Positions 16,576-26,527 of a stretch of 64,000 nucleotides of DNA are shown one piece after another. The stretch comes from Paracoccaceae bacterium (GTDB lineage: Bacteria; Pseudomonadota; Alphaproteobacteria; Rhodobacterales; Rhodobacteraceae). Within the stretch, counting starts at the first letter, position 1; each line of letters opens with the position of its first letter. Location of the stretch: positions 30,173 to 94,172 of the forward strand of contig JAFMHK010000012.1 in the NCBI GenBank assembly GCA_017854585.1, written 5' to 3'. The notes under the pieces were generated by a model. That model saw nothing but the letters and a program-made list of their open reading frames with translations. It ran no database searches and was not told where the DNA came from. A program made the position numbers and the translations under genes.

Positions 16576-18113
16576 CCCTGCTTCAGTGGACAGGCGCGGT
16601 CATGGCCGCGCTTGTCTTTCTGGCGATCACAGCGCCGCTGGCGGCGGTGGCGTGGCGAGCTGAGGAGACTTCGGTCCTTGGGGCAGCAGATTGGTCGGCT
16701 ATCCGATTTACGGTTTCGCAGGCGGCCATTTCGGCGTTTCTGAGCGTTGTATTGGCGATACCCGTGGCGCGCGCGCTTGCGCGTCAACGGTTCGCCGGCC
16801 GGGGCCTCGTGGTTGCCTTGATGGGTGCGCCCTTCTTGCTGCCAGTCATCGTGGCGATACTGGGCCTGTTGGCGGTGTTTGGCCGCAATGGCTGGGTGAA
16901 CGCCGGTCTCGGTTTGCTGGGCCTGCCGCCACTTGAAATCTACGGCATGCATGGTGTTGTTCTGGCGCATGTGTTCTTCAACCTTCCGCTTGCTGTTCGA
17001 TTATTGCTTCAAGGATGGATGTCCATCCCGTCCGAGCGGTTTCGCCTTGCCGTGGCCCTTGGGTTTTCGAATGCCAACATGCGGCAGCATTTCGAATGGC
17101 CTTTGCTGCGGATGATGGTGCCGGGTGTTTTTCTGGTCATTTTCCTTATTTGCAGCACCAGCTTTGCCGTGGCGCTTACCCTTGGTGGTGGGCCGCGCGC
17201 CACAACTGTTGAACTGGCCATCTATCAGGCGTTTCGGTTTGATTTCGATCTTGGGCGCGCTGCGTTGCTGGGCTTGGTTCAGGTCGCGATCTGCGCCTTT
17301 GCGGCAGTCGCCGTTCTTGGCGTGGCGGTTCCGCAGGTTCTTGGTGCGGGGTTGGATCGCGCGCCAGTGATGTGGCCGGAGGCACACCGGCACAGGTTCA
17401 TTGATGGCGCTGCGGTGCTGTCGGCCGCGTTGTTCCTGATGATGCCAATGATCGCCCTTGGATTGCGCGGTGTTCCTGCGCTGCCGACCCTTCCAGCCGT
17501 GGCTTGGGAAGCGGCGGGGCGATCCGTTGTCTTGTCGTTCGCTACGGCAGTGGTCGCGGTCGCCATGGCGCTCCCCCTGGCGGCGTTGATTGCGAGGGGC
17601 CGCGCGCGCAGCATCCTTGAACTTGTTGGCTCGCTTTCGATTGCCGTATCGCCTTTGGTTGTTGGGACTGGCTTGTTCTTGTTGTTGTTTCCAGTCGTAA
17701 ATCCCACTTTGCTGGCCATTCCCGTAACGGGGTTGGTAAATGCATTGGCGGCATTGCCATTTCTTCTGCGCGCGCTTGTGCCTGCAATTACTGAGGCCGA
17801 GTTGACCCAAGGCCGACTGGCCACCGCCTTGGGGATGCGGGGCTGGCCACGGTTCCGTATCGCGATCTTGCCGCGATTGCGCCGCCCGTTGGGGTTTGGG
17901 GCGGGCTTGGCAGCCGCCCTGTCGATGGGAGATCTGGGGGTGATCGCATTATTTTCGGCACCGTCCCAAGGCACCTTGCCGTTGGAGATGTATCGCCTGA
18001 TGGGAGCCTACCGAACTGATGACGCACAAGGCGCCGCCCTGCTATTGCTCTTGCTGAGCCTTGGCATCTTCTGGCTGTTTGACCGTGGGGGGCGTTTGCA
18101 TGCTGCAACTTGA
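16551..18113 (+). CDS. thiP: Thiamine/TPP ABC transporter permease
   Basis: A 520-residue permease with about twelve membrane helices arranged as two fused binding-protein-dependent transport domains, each with an EAA-like loop (for example RFRLAVALGFSNANMRQHFEWPLLR in the first half and TQGRLATALGMRGWPRFRIAILPRL in the second). This duplicated architecture is standard for ThiP. The start overlaps the end of thiB by 25 bases, and the thiQ start lies inside its last codons, so the three proteins are translationally coupled. It moves thiamine or its phosphates across the inner membrane. Confidence 0.94.
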   Translation: MAIRAQPLTLLQWTGAVMAALVFLAITAPLAAVAWRAEETSVLGAADWSAIRFTVSQAAISAFLSVVLAIPVARALARQRFAGRGLVVALMGAPFLLPVIVAILGLLAVFGRNGWVNAGLGLLGLPPLEIYGMHGVVLAHVFFNLPLAVRLLLQGWMSIPSERFRLAVALGFSNANMRQHFEWPLLRMMVPGVFLVIFLICSTSFAVALTLGGGPRATTVELAIYQAFRFDFDLGRAALLGLVQVAICAFAAVAVLGVAVPQVLGAGLDRAPVMWPEAHRHRFIDGAAVLSAALFLMMPMIALGLRGVPALPTLPAVAWEAAGRSVVLSFATAVVAVAMALPLAALIARGRARSILELVGSLSIAVSPLVVGTGLFLLLFPVVNPTLLAIPVTGLVNALAALPFLLRALVPAITEAELTQGRLATALGMRGWPRFRIAILPRLRRPLGFGAGLAAALSMGDLGVIALFSAPSQGTLPLEMYRLMGAYRTDDAQGAALLLLLLSLGIFWLFDRGGRLHAAT

Positions 18114-18789
18114 TCAAGTGATGGTCCGGCAGGGCGAATTCGTCCTCAAGATCGATCTTGATGTCGCGGCTGGTGGGCGGCTGGCGATAATGGGTGCCTC
18201 GGGCAGCGGAAAAAGCACCTTGCTGAACCTCATTGCAGGGTTCGTGATGCCGGATGCGGGGCGGGTCTTGATCAATGGGGTGGACGTCCGCGAGACGCCC
18301 ATCGCAGAACGTCCGGTCAGTGTCTTGTTCCAAGATGGAAACCTGTTTCCACACCTTTCGATCTATCAAAACGTTGCGTTGGGTATTCGCCCCGATCTGC
18401 GACTTGCCCCCGATCAACGTGTGCAGGTGGAGGAGAGCCTTGAAAAGGTCGGGCTTGGGGGGATGGGCCAACGTAAGCCTGCCGACCTGTCTGGCGGTCA
18501 GCAGAGCCGGGCCGCGATTGCGCGCATCTTGCTGCGGGACAAGCCTTTGCTGCTATTGGATGAACCTTTCGCCGCACTTGATCCCGGCTTGCGGCAAGAG
18601 ATGTTGGTGCTGTTGAACGCGCTTTGTGTGGAGAAGGGCCTGACGCTGCTGATGGTTAGCCATGACATGCGCGATGCGAGGCAGTTATGTGACCAGTTAT
18701 GTTTGCTCAGCGATGGTATTGTGGCGCTGAGCGGCGATATGGCTACGCTCTTGCACGATCCCCCCGCAATTCTGGCCCCTTGGCTTTAG
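18100..18789 (+). CDS. thiQ: Thiamine ABC transporter ATP-binding protein
   Basis: A 229-residue ABC ATPase. Walker A is GASGSGKST (about 32-40), the signature is LSGGQQSRAAIAR, Walker B is LLLLDEPFAALDP, and the switch histidine is in MVSHD. It energises thiamine uptake with ThiB and ThiP. The ATG at 18100 has a G-rich ribosome site (18087-18092) and overlaps the thiP stop by 14 bases; in-frame starts further upstream would only repeat thiP sequence. The operon ends at a strong hairpin just after the stop. Confidence 0.95.
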   Translation: MLQLDQVMVRQGEFVLKIDLDVAAGGRLAIMGASGSGKSTLLNLIAGFVMPDAGRVLINGVDVRETPIAERPVSVLFQDGNLFPHLSIYQNVALGIRPDLRLAPDQRVQVEESLEKVGLGGMGQRKPADLSGGQQSRAAIARILLRDKPLLLLDEPFAALDPGLRQEMLVLLNALCVEKGLTLLMVSHDMRDARQLCDQLCLLSDGIVALSGDMATLLHDPPAILAPWL

Positions 18790-18795
18790 ACAAAC

Positions 18796-18828
18796 AAAAA
18801 CGCGCCCCGAAGGGCGCGTTTTTATTTC
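18796..18828. terminator. Bidirectional terminator between thiQ and petC
   Basis: Arms AAAAACGCGCCC (18796-18807) and GGGCGCGTTTTT (18812-18823) with a four-base loop. The A-rich 5' side and T-rich 3' side let it serve both the thi operon and the convergent pet operon. Confidence 0.92.
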
Positions 18829-18844
18829 GTCTGGGGCGCGAGCC

Positions 18845-19714
18845 TTACTTGCTCGGCACGCCTTTGCTGCGTGCCTTGATGGGCATCCACAGCCGCTTGT
18901 TCGTCAGGTAAAGCAAGACAGCCAAGATCGAGAGCATGATGATCGCGGTAAAGCCCATCTGCTTGCGGGCCATCAACTTTGGCTCGGCGGTCCACGTCAG
19001 AAATGCCGATACATCCAAGGCAACGCTTTCCACATCGTCAGGTGCGCCATCTTGATAGACGAGCTGACCGCCTTCGGGCCACAGGGGCGGCGCCATGCCG
19101 ATCCAGGATCCCGCAACAGTGCGGTGACCGTGATCATCAAGGCAGCTGTCGGGGTATCCGCCAGCTTCGAAGACGGCATTGTAGTAGCCATCGAAGCCGT
19201 CGGGTGCGCATGCGGGCGGATCTTCATAGCCCGCCAACAACGACGCGACATATTCCGGCCCTCCGACCCCGTTGATCAGCGGGTTGATCGCCAGACCATA
19301 TGGCCCGAAAAAGCCAGCCCGCGCCTTGGTCATCAGGCTCAGGTCAGGCGCTGTTTCCAGTTGCGACATCGGGAAGTTGTCGTTCGGCGTGGCAGCACGC
19401 CAATCTTGCAGGTCTGTATCGTATACTTCGATAAAGTTCTGCTCGATGTAGGCGCGAACCTGATCTTCAGGCAGGCCGGGGCCGCCTTCATCGCCAAGCG
19501 TCCGGATCGGGACATAACGCAGGCCATGACAGGCCGCGCAAACCTCGGTGTATACTTGAAGACCGCGTTGGAGCTGGTTCTGATCAAAGGCACCGAAGGG
19601 TCCTTCGAACGAAAAGCTGTAGTTGGTCACGTGGGGTTCGCTGCCGGCGGCCAAGGCGACCCCACCCGTCACGGTGAGGGCCAATGCCGAAGTAATGGCA
19701 AGTTTACGGATCAT
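18845..19714 (-). CDS. petC: Cytochrome c1 of the bc1 complex
   Basis: A 289-residue subunit of ubiquinol-cytochrome c reductase. It has a signal peptide ([20 protein letters not shown]), the c-type haem motif CAACH at residues 59-63, the axial methionine in [11 protein letters not shown], and a C-terminal membrane anchor ([18 protein letters not shown]) ending in a basic tail. It accepts electrons from the Rieske protein and passes them to cytochrome c. Of two close ATGs, 19714 is chosen because AAGGA is only one base from the ATG at 19723. Last gene of the petABC operon. Confidence 0.96.
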   Translation of the reverse strand: MIRKLAITSALALTVTGGVALAAGSEPHVTNYSFSFEGPFGAFDQNQLQRGLQVYTEVCAACHGLRYVPIRTLGDEGGPGLPEDQVRAYIEQNFIEVYDTDLQDWRAATPNDNFPMSQLETAPDLSLMTKARAGFFGPYGLAINPLINGVGGPEYVASLLAGYEDPPACAPDGFDGYYNAVFEAGGYPDSCLDDHGHRTVAGSWIGMAPPLWPEGGQLVYQDGAPDDVESVALDVSAFLTWTAEPKLMARKQMGFTAIIMLSILAVLLYLTNKRLWMPIKARSKGVPSK

Positions 19715-19734
19715 TTGAGCCATGTCCTTTTCTA

Positions 19735-21090
19735 TCACTCGGCCGGTGTCGGAGCCGCAGCGGTAGTGCCGCCGGACGAACCCGAGTCTTTGCCGTAGTG
19801 GTCGTTGAAGTCTTCCTCGATCGTCTGCGGTTGCGGCAGCGGCTTTTCGATGACGCCAAGCAGCGGCAGGATCACAAGGAAATAGGCGAACCAGTAGGCG
19901 GACCCGATCAGGGAGATATAGGGGTAAATCCCTTCCGCAGGACGCGCGCCAACCCACATCAACACGAAGAAGTTGAAGATGAAGAGCCAGAACCAAACCT
20001 TGAACATCGGGCGGTATCGCCCTGAGCGCACCGAAGACGTATCAAGCCAAGGCACAAGAGCCATGACAACGATCGCACCGAACATCGCGATGACGCCAAA
20101 GAACTTGGCATCCACGATCCCGCCCGTCAGCCAGCTTGCCGCAATCACGACCCAGACGTCACCGTCGAAGGCACGCAAGACTGCGTAGAACGGCAAGAAA
20201 TACCATTCCGGAACAATGTGCGCGGGCGTCGCCAGCGGGTTTGCCTCGATGTAGTTGTCGGGGTGGCCCATGAAGTTGGGAATGAAACCGACGATGGCAA
20301 AGAACACCACGAGGATCACGGCCAGCGCGAACAAGTCCTTGATCACGAAGTAGGGCCAGAATGGCAGGGTGTCCGCCTCGGCTTCCTTCTTCGACGTGCG
20401 GCGCACTTCAACACCGGTCGGGTTATTGTTGCCGGTCGTGTGGAACGCCCACACGTGCACAATGACAAGACCGAGGATCACAAATGGCAGCAGGTAGTGC
20501 AGGCTGAGGAAACGGTTCAGCGTGGCGTTATCCACTGCCGGCCCGCCAAGAAGCCACGTCTGAATGCCTTCACCGATGAACGGGATCGCACCGAACAGGC
20601 CGGTGATGACCGTGGCCCCCCAGAAAGACATCTGACCCCAAGGCAGAACGTAGCCCATGAAGGCGGTGCCCATCATCAGCACATAAATCAGGATGCCGAT
20701 GATCCACGTGATTTCGCGTGGAGCCTTGTAGGAACCGTAGTACAGACCGCGGAAGATGTGCATGTAGACGGCGATGAAGAACAGTGACGCGCCGTTTTGG
20801 TGGATATAGCGAAGCGCCCAACCGCCGTTCACGTTGCGCATGATATGCTCGATCGAGGCGAAGGCCATGTCGACGTGCGGTGTATAGTGCATCACAAGCA
20901 CGATGCCGGTGATGATCTGCATCATGAGGCAGAACACCAGTACGATGCCCCAAATCCACATCCAGTTAAGGTTCTTGGGAGTCGGGATCATCAAGGTGTC
21001 GTACATCAGCCCGACGATGGGCAGACGGCTGTGCAGCCACTTTTCGCCGCCTGATTTCGGTTCATAATGGTCGTGGGGAATTCCGGACAT
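19735..21090 (-). CDS. petB: Cytochrome b of the bc1 complex
   Basis: A 451-residue polytopic protein with about eight helices. Recognisable parts are the N-terminal [21 protein letters not shown] stretch, the haem-ligand helix containing [36 protein letters not shown] (Qo site), the PEWYF motif ([16 protein letters not shown]) and late helices. It houses haems bL and bH and both quinone sites. The C-terminus carries an Ala/Pro/Ser-rich tail. Fifteen bases separate it from petA; AAGGAA precedes its ATG. Confidence 0.97.
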   Translation of the reverse strand: MSGIPHDHYEPKSGGEKWLHSRLPIVGLMYDTLMIPTPKNLNWMWIWGIVLVFCLMMQIITGIVLVMHYTPHVDMAFASIEHIMRNVNGGWALRYIHQNGASLFFIAVYMHIFRGLYYGSYKAPREITWIIGILIYVLMMGTAFMGYVLPWGQMSFWGATVITGLFGAIPFIGEGIQTWLLGGPAVDNATLNRFLSLHYLLPFVILGLVIVHVWAFHTTGNNNPTGVEVRRTSKKEAEADTLPFWPYFVIKDLFALAVILVVFFAIVGFIPNFMGHPDNYIEANPLATPAHIVPEWYFLPFYAVLRAFDGDVWVVIAASWLTGGIVDAKFFGVIAMFGAIVVMALVPWLDTSSVRSGRYRPMFKVWFWLFIFNFFVLMWVGARPAEGIYPYISLIGSAYWFAYFLVILPLLGVIEKPLPQPQTIEEDFNDHYGKDSGSSGGTTAAAPTPAE

Positions 21091-21105
21091 GGTCGTTTCC
21101 TTCCG

Positions 21106-21684
21106 TTAACCGAGCAGGATCGTGGATTCGTCCACGAACGCAGCAGTTGGGATGTGAAGGTTTTCTGGAGCGGGCCCCCGGCGGATACGGCCGGCGGTAT
21201 CATAGTGTGAGCCGTGGCAGGGGCAGAACCAGCCACCAAAATCACCGGCTCCGTCGCCCAACGGCACACAGCCAAGGTGGGTACAGACACCCTGCATGAC
21301 CAACCATTCTTCGGTGTTTTCGCCATCGGCACCCGCAAGTGTGCGGTTGATGTCGGTGGCGGGCTGATCACCATCAAGATTGGGGTTCCGCGCGATCGGA
21401 TCCACCAGATCCTCGACTGCAACGGCGCGGGCCGCTTCAATCTCATCTGCGGTGCGGCGGCGCACGAAGATAGGCTTGCCAAGGAACAACACGGTTAGTT
21501 GCGTTCCCTCCATGACGCCCGAAACGTCGACCCGCAATTGCGAGGCTGCCTGAACATCGGCGGATGGGTTCATTTGGTTGACCAGTGGCCATACGGCGGC
21601 CCCTACGGTCACTGCACCCACACCACCTGTTGCATAGTACAGGAAGTCCCGGCGCGTACTGGAATTGTCTTCTGCGTGTGACAC
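21106..21684 (-). CDS. petA: Rieske iron-sulfur subunit of the bc1 complex
   Basis: A 192-residue protein with the Rieske [2Fe-2S] ligands C134-T-H136 (CTHLGC) and C154-P-C-H157 (CPCHGSHY). The N-terminus has a twin-arginine type segment ([15 protein letters not shown]), which acts as a Tat-inserted membrane anchor. The start is a GTG at 21684, preceded by GAGGGAG; the long open frame upstream has no family similarity. First gene of petABC, so it carries the promoter: a perfect palindrome stands about 20 bases before the start codon. Confidence 0.95.
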   Translation of the reverse strand: MSHAEDNSSTRRDFLYYATGGVGAVTVGAAVWPLVNQMNPSADVQAASQLRVDVSGVMEGTQLTVLFLGKPIFVRRRTADEIEAARAVAVEDLVDPIARNPNLDGDQPATDINRTLAGADGENTEEWLVMQGVCTHLGCVPLGDGAGDFGGWFCPCHGSHYDTAGRIRRGPAPENLHIPTAAFVDESTILLG

Positions 21685-21703
21685 CGAACGCGTCTCCCTC
21701 TTT

Positions 21704-21724
21704 TGACCTGAGCTGTTCAGGTCA
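21704..21724. promoter_or_regulatory. Palindrome in the petA leader (TGACCTGA-N5-TCAGGTCA)
   Basis: An exact 8-bp inverted repeat with a 5-base centre lies just upstream of the petA ribosome site. It has the form of a dimeric regulator's operator. It could also fold as a leader hairpin in the RNA. It does not match the FNR (TTGAT-N4-ATCAA) or LexA patterns. Confidence 0.55.
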
Positions 21725-21922
21725 GGAAAAACCTTTGAGGGCCACAGGATTACCCTGACGCCCAACTTGCTGTTGTTTATGGGACAGGAGTATAGGCGTC
21801 TAGCGGACAAACGCGCGCAGCAGGTCCGAAATGTCGCAGCCGCGCGAAGATTTTTCTGCATTTGGAGATGTCTGGCGGCGATTGTGCCACCAACGCGTCG
21901 CCAGATGGCCGGATTTTTTGCC

Positions 21923-22366
21923 TCACACCAGACTTGAGGCCGCCACAAGGGAACGGGTCATCTTGCGATGCGGAATGCCTGCGTCGTCGAACTCTGGCCC
22001 TTCGACGACAAAGCCGATCCGCTCGTAAAACGGCACGGCGTAGACCTGTGAGTCGACCTGTGCTGCCTTGAAGCCTTGATCCTTGCTGGTGCGAAGCATT
22101 GCCCGCATCAGCTTGAGGCCCAAGCCCTTGCCCCGGTGCTCGGCCAGAACCGCCACGCGCCCGATCTTTGCGACATCGCCCTTGGCGATCAATCGCGCGG
22201 TCGCCGCGGGGCCATCGTTGTCCCAGCACAGGAAATGGGTGGCGGATGCGTCCAGATCATCCCATTCGTCGGCCTCGGCGATACCTTGTTCTTCGATGAA
22301 CACCGCCCTGCGGATGGCGAAACACGTTTCCCGCGCGGACGGCGTCAGTGCCGGACCTATTTTCAT
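21923..22366 (-). CDS. GNAT family N-acetyltransferase
   Basis: A 147-residue acetyltransferase of the ElaA/GCN5 type. The acetyl-CoA loop is seen as [15 protein letters not shown] (about 75-89; R/Q-x-x-G-x-G/A pattern), and the N-terminal [17 protein letters not shown] segment is typical of the ElaA-like branch. The start at 22366 makes an ATGA overlap with the preceding glutathione transferase gene. The acceptor is unknown. Confidence 0.87.
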   Translation of the reverse strand: MKIGPALTPSARETCFAIRRAVFIEEQGIAEADEWDDLDASATHFLCWDNDGPAATARLIAKGDVAKIGRVAVLAEHRGKGLGLKLMRAMLRTSKDQGFKAAQVDSQVYAVPFYERIGFVVEGPEFDDAGIPHRKMTRSLVAASSLV

Positions 22367-22974
22367 GATTTTGCCGGATCCGTTTCCTGCATCGAAGGGC
22401 GATCGGAAAATTTGCCATACCACGCCGCAAGGGAATCCCGCCCGTCGCGCCAAGGTTTGTCGCCATGACGGAAATCAAGATACCCCAAGGCGCAGGCAAC
22501 CGCGATTTGACCCATGTCGAGCGGGCCGTGCAAATGGCTCATCCAGCGTGATTCGAGCGCGTCAAGCGACCGGGTCACCTTGGTCCATTGACCGTCCAAC
22601 CAGGGCTTGAACCACATGTCTTCGGGGCGATGACGGATTTCGTATATATAGCCAACCGCGGCTTCCATGATGCCGTCGGCGGTTGCCTCAAGGGTCAGCG
22701 TATCCCACAAGCGCGCTTCGGGATAAAACCCTGCCTGCGCGCGATGGTCGAGGAACCGGGTGATGACGCGACTATCATACAGCGTTGGGCCGCCATTGCG
22801 CACAAGTGCGGGGATCTTGCCCAACGGGTTCGCTGTGTTGATTGTATCATCTCCGCCAAGCGGCGATGCAGTCACCCGTTCGAATGCCACGTCGGTTATG
22901 TTGGCTTCGTGCAGCAAGACCAGCGTCTTGCGAACAAACGGTGAGGCGGGGGAGCCAAGGATTTGCATGGTCAT
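22363..22974 (-). CDS. Glutathione S-transferase family protein
   Basis: A 203-residue protein with a thioredoxin-fold N-terminal domain that starts MQILGSPASPFVRKTLV, where the serine of SPASPF is the probable glutathione-activating position, followed by NPLGKIPALV with the cis-proline. The all-helical C-terminal domain includes MGQIAVACALGYLDFR. Starts at 22974 and 22968 are both in frame; neither has a strong ribosome site. Coupled to the GNAT gene by a four-base overlap and preceded at eight bases by a small conserved protein, so the three form an operon. Confidence 0.87.
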   Translation of the reverse strand: MTMQILGSPASPFVRKTLVLLHEANITDVAFERVTASPLGGDDTINTANPLGKIPALVRNGGPTLYDSRVITRFLDHRAQAGFYPEARLWDTLTLEATADGIMEAAVGYIYEIRHRPEDMWFKPWLDGQWTKVTRSLDALESRWMSHLHGPLDMGQIAVACALGYLDFRHGDKPWRDGRDSLAAWYGKFSDRPSMQETDPAKS

Positions 22975-22981
22975 GTCAGGT

Positions 22982-23260
22982 TCAGATCCGTGTGAGACGC
23001 AGGCGCGCGAGGGCCGCCGCATCCAGTTTCAGGCCCGGCCCGCCCCGGAAAAATCGATAGCTCCAAGACCATCGACCACTTGCATTGACCTGATTTTCGG
23101 AATTCCGCAAGCGTAGCCCCATTGGCAGATCATCAAGCACCTGCTCGGCGCGTGGATCGCGCCGGCCCTGGCGCAGCATTCGGGTTGCAGCATAGGTGGC
23201 AAGCGCCATGCCGCCGTATCGCAGGGCAATCCCTGCCACCGGCGCAAACTGAATAGCCAT
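22982..23260 (-). CDS. Small conserved protein of unknown function
   Basis: A 92-residue protein beginning MAIQFAPVAGIALRYG with one moderately hydrophobic N-terminal segment and a basic middle (RMLRQGRRDPRAEQVLDDLP). The C-terminal half contains ASGRWSWSYRFFRGGPGLKLD. GGAGG stands six bases before the ATG at 23260. I recognise no domain; the composition looks like an inner-membrane-associated or DNA-adjacent basic protein, but that is a guess. First in a short operon with the glutathione transferase and GNAT genes. Confidence 0.6.
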   Translation of the reverse strand: MAIQFAPVAGIALRYGGMALATYAATRMLRQGRRDPRAEQVLDDLPMGLRLRNSENQVNASGRWSWSYRFFRGGPGLKLDAAALARLRLTRI

Positions 23261-23305
23261 GTCGAACCTCCGCAGCATGTGATGGGTGTATATCTAGGTG
23301 AGCGG

Positions 23306-23941
23306 CTATCGGTTGTCTATTTCCTGCACGCCACCCATCATCAACGCCGCGAGCACAGCGGTTTCATGCCCGACGGGCGATGTGCGTATCTCGTGGGAAG
23401 CGCCCGCCCGCGCCTGATCGGTCTTGTTCTGGTTAAGCTTCCACGTGCCTTCGATTTCGGTAATCTCGAAGCGGAAGGGCAATATGGTGCGCATCAAGCG
23501 ATCCAGCACGTCGGTTGGCATCTTTGCTGTTGTCCAAGGCCGTTTGGGAAACAACATCGCTTCGAAATGTGCGGAAACACGATCAAGGTGTTCGCGCATC
23601 AGACCCTGATCCATCGGGTGCAAGGTGCCGCGCAGGTGGACGGCGACATAGTTCCATGTCGGCACCTGCGCCGGATCGCCATACCAATCCGGGGAAACAT
23701 AGGCATCCGGACCACTGATGCTGATGACAGCGGGCGTCGGCTTGTCGGTCGTTCGGGCGATCGGGTTGGATCTTACAAGGTGAAGTTCCGCGGACTTTCC
23801 CGCGTCATCGATGACAAACGGAATATGGGACAGCAGCGGAGCAGGGTCTGAATTGATGCAAAGCGTGCCGAACCCGCGTTTGCGCGCCAGCAACAGGTTC
23901 GTGAAGTTGGGTTCTTGCCGGAACGCGGGGTTTGGATGCAT
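23306..23941 (-). CDS. FMN-binding PaiB-like protein
   Basis: A 211-residue protein of the PaiB family (PF04299), a split-barrel FMN-binding fold named after the Bacillus regulator of sporulation and protease genes. Recognisable stretches are FGTLCINSDPAPLLSHIPFVID, the ISGPDAYVSPDWYG core and VPTWNYVAVHLRGTL. Length is normal. In most bacteria the role is a guess between flavin-dependent redox and regulation. It stands between mtaB and the GST operon on the same strand, with gaps of some 25-45 bases. Confidence 0.88.
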   Translation of the reverse strand: MHPNPAFRQEPNFTNLLLARKRGFGTLCINSDPAPLLSHIPFVIDDAGKSAELHLVRSNPIARTTDKPTPAVISISGPDAYVSPDWYGDPAQVPTWNYVAVHLRGTLHPMDQGLMREHLDRVSAHFEAMLFPKRPWTTAKMPTDVLDRLMRTILPFRFEITEIEGTWKLNQNKTDQARAGASHEIRTSPVGHETAVLAALMMGGVQEIDNR

Positions 23942-23967
23942 TGAAGCCTCCTTGAGGCAGGCTGCAG

Positions 23968-25227
23968 TCAGGCGTGAAGTTGTCTTTTGTCGTGACCAAT
24001 GATCGTCGCCGTCACGATCTGGCCCTCTGGCTGGTCATTGGCGAAAGAAACCTCGGTAAATTGGGCCGTGCGGCCCATGCGTGGGTTTTCCATCAGGATG
24101 TGATGTTTCTGACCCATCTGTTGTCCCAGATGCAGCGCCACCTGTGCATCGCCGGACATCCGCAGGCGCGCGGCGCGGGCCTTGATCGTCGCGCCATCCA
24201 CCTGCGGCATCCGCGCGGCAGGCGTGCCTTGGCGCGGGCTGTAGGGGAAGACGTGCAGCCAAGTCAGGCCACACTCCGCCACCAGTCGCAGGGAGTTTTG
24301 GAAATGAGCCTCGGTTTCGGTTGGGAAACCGGCAATGATGTCTGCTCCGAACGTCATGTCGGGGCGGAGTGCGCGTGCCTCTTCCGCAAAACGGATGGCA
24401 TCGTCGCGCAAATGGCGGCGTTTCATCCGCTTGAGGATCAGGTCGTCGCCATGTTGCAGGGACAAATGCAGATGCGGCATCAGGCGCGGTTCGGTCGCTA
24501 TTGCCTGCATCAGGTTGTCGTCCACCTCGATTGAGTCGATGGAACTGATCCGCAGGCGCGGCAGGTCCGGCACCAGTTTCAGGATGCGCATCACAAGATC
24601 GCCAAGGCGCGGCGTAGCGGGCAAGTCGGCCCCCCACGACGTCAAGTCGACGCCGGTCAGCACCACCTCGTTATAGCCGCGATCAACCAGTCGCTTGATC
24701 TGATCGACCACAACCCCGGCAGGCACTGACCGCGAATTGCCACGCCCAAATGGGATGATGCAGAACGTGCAGCGATGGTCACACCCGTTTTGAACCTGCA
24801 CATAGGCGCGTGAACGTGTGCCAAACCCGTCAATAAGATGCCCGGCGGTCTCGGTCACCGACATGATGTCATCGACCTGCACCTTTTCCGTCTCACCGAC
24901 GAAATCCGCGGCAAGTCCCCGCCACGTGGTGGGCTGCATCTTTTCGGTGTTGCCGATAACGCGGTCTACCTCGGGCATGGCGGCAAATGTCTCAGGCTCG
25001 GTCTGGGCCGCACAGCCCGTCACAATCAAGGTGGCGGTCGGGTTTTCACGCCGTAGCTTGCGAATTTCCTGCCGTGCCTTGCGCACGGCTTCGGCGGTGA
25101 CGGCGCAGGTGTTGATGACCACGGCATTGTCCAACCCGGCAGCCGCCGACAGATCTTTCATCGCCTCCGTCTCATAGGCGTTCAGGCGGCAGCCGAGTGT
25201 GTGAAAGATGGGTTCGCGGCGATCCAT
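23968..25227 (-). CDS. mtaB: tRNA (t6A37)-methylthiotransferase MtaB
   Basis: A 419-residue radical-SAM methylthiotransferase that converts t6A37 to ms2t6A in ANN-decoding tRNAs. The N-terminal domain has TLGCRLNAYETEAM and the cluster cysteines at about 11, 41 and 74; the radical-SAM motif is CDHRCTFCIIPFGRG (C-x3-C-x2-C). A C-terminal TRAM-like part ends at the stop. It sits one base from dapF, so the two are co-transcribed, a pairing I regard as common in this group. Confidence 0.94.
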   Translation of the reverse strand: MDRREPIFHTLGCRLNAYETEAMKDLSAAAGLDNAVVINTCAVTAEAVRKARQEIRKLRRENPTATLIVTGCAAQTEPETFAAMPEVDRVIGNTEKMQPTTWRGLAADFVGETEKVQVDDIMSVTETAGHLIDGFGTRSRAYVQVQNGCDHRCTFCIIPFGRGNSRSVPAGVVVDQIKRLVDRGYNEVVLTGVDLTSWGADLPATPRLGDLVMRILKLVPDLPRLRISSIDSIEVDDNLMQAIATEPRLMPHLHLSLQHGDDLILKRMKRRHLRDDAIRFAEEARALRPDMTFGADIIAGFPTETEAHFQNSLRLVAECGLTWLHVFPYSPRQGTPAARMPQVDGATIKARAARLRMSGDAQVALHLGQQMGQKHHILMENPRMGRTAQFTEVSFANDQPEGQIVTATIIGHDKRQLHA

Positions 25228-25228
25228 C

Positions 25229-26065
25229 TTATATCCCCGCTAGGAATTCGGGGGTCAGAACGCCGGAAAAGACATGCGCCGTTGGCCCGGTCATCCAGAC
25301 ACCATCATCACGCCAGTCGATCTGGATATCGCCGCCATCAAGCGTGATTCTGATATGGCGGCCCGTCAGCCCGCGCCGTGCCGCCGCCACGGCCACCGCG
25401 CAAGAGGATGAACCCGATGCAAGCGTGATGCCCGTGCCCCGTTCCCAAACCCGCATCCGCAGATGATCGGTGGCGATCAGGTGGGCGAACTGCACGTTGG
25501 TGCGTTCCGGGAATAGCGGGTGATGTTCGATCTTGGCACCCAGAGCCGCAAGGTCCACGGCCTCGGCATCATCGACGAAGAAACTGCAGTGTGGATTCCC
25601 CATGCCGGTGGCCACCGGGTCACCATCAATGGGCAGGTGCAGGGTATCGGTTGCCCGGGCAAGCGGAATGTCCTGCCAGTCCAACTGTGGATGCCCCATG
25701 TTCACAGCGGTCAGGCCGCCGCCCATATCGCGTGAATGCAGCATGCCACGGTCCGTTTGCAGGGTCAGGTCCGGGCGGCCCGTCAGGTCCATTTCCATCC
25801 GCGCGATGCAGCGTGTCGCGTTGCCACAAGCGGCAGACAAGGTGCCATCGGCGTTGTAGAAAGTCAGTCGAAGATCGGCGTTGTCGCTTGGCGTGATGAC
25901 GGCCAGTTGGTCAAATCCCACGCCCCGGTTGCGGTCCGCCAGCGCACGCGCCAGCCGCGCGGTCACGGCTACGGGGGTTACCCGCGCATCTATAACCACG
26001 AAATCATTGCCAAGCCCGTGCATTTTAATGAAGGGCAGGCCCGGATGTGCAACCGTATCAGACAT
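25229..26065 (-). CDS. dapF: Diaminopimelate epimerase
   Basis: A 278-residue cofactor-independent epimerase that interconverts LL- and meso-diaminopimelate for lysine and peptidoglycan. The two catalytic cysteines are C80 in AACGNATRC and C222 in [10 protein letters not shown]; the second motif is usually GSGACA, here GSSSCA, a conservative variant. The N-terminal [12 protein letters not shown] signature is intact. It is the first gene of a dapF-mtaB pair and has a 306-base gene-free stretch upstream. Confidence 0.95.
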   Translation of the reverse strand: MSDTVAHPGLPFIKMHGLGNDFVVIDARVTPVAVTARLARALADRNRGVGFDQLAVITPSDNADLRLTFYNADGTLSAACGNATRCIARMEMDLTGRPDLTLQTDRGMLHSRDMGGGLTAVNMGHPQLDWQDIPLARATDTLHLPIDGDPVATGMGNPHCSFFVDDAEAVDLAALGAKIEHHPLFPERTNVQFAHLIATDHLRMRVWERGTGITLASGSSSCAVAVAAARRGLTGRHIRITLDGGDIQIDWRDDGVWMTGPTAHVFSGVLTPEFLAGI

Positions 26066-26371
26066 GGACGCGATATAGCGTGACAGTGCTGCTTAGGAAA
26101 TCCCCCAAACCGGGCAGATAGGCGTCTGCCCGGCGGAGGTTCAGTGGCGAAAGTGATTGCAGACGATCGGATTTGCGAAAAGCCTGCCGGAACGACGTGC
26201 GTGGAATGCTACGGAGAGAACTTGGCGCAAGGCCCGTCCACGACCAAACCTGTGGCGCGGTTGCCCAGAGATCGCCGACAGTGCCGCGACGGCATGACCA
26301 CGTGGCTTTGCAGATCATCCTGATTTCCGCTTGACGCCTTCGACCCGCGTTCTTAGGAAGGCGACCTGAGT
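26066..26371. other. Gene-free stretch between dapF and tRNA-Lys, with one hairpin
   Basis: No convincing coding frame is seen. At 26110-26133 there is a perfect 9-bp inverted repeat, CCGGGCAGA and TCTGCCCGG around six bases, without a T tract; it lies in the leader of dapF or just outside it. A TTGACG at 26331 may be the -35 element for tRNA-Lys, but a good -10 is not evident. Confidence 0.5.
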
Positions 26372-26447
26372 GGGCCCGTAGCTCAGTTGGTAGAGCAGTT
26401 GATTTTTAATCAATTGGTCACAGGTTCGAATCCTGTCGGGCTCACCA
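26372..26447 (+). tRNA. tRNA-Lys (anticodon TTT)
   Basis: A 76-base cloverleaf. The acceptor stem GGGCCCG pairs with CGGGCTC (one G-U), the D-arm has GCTCAGTTGGTAGAGC, the anticodon loop TTTTTAA gives TTT, and the T-arm has GGTTCGAATCC. The CCA end is encoded. The imu SOS cassette begins 80 bases downstream. Confidence 0.97.
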
Positions 26448-26527
26448 TTTCTTCCCCCTTCGCTGACAATGCATAATGGCTGCGACACAGTCGTTAGCTC
26501 TGTTTGACTCACGTGCGAAAATATATA

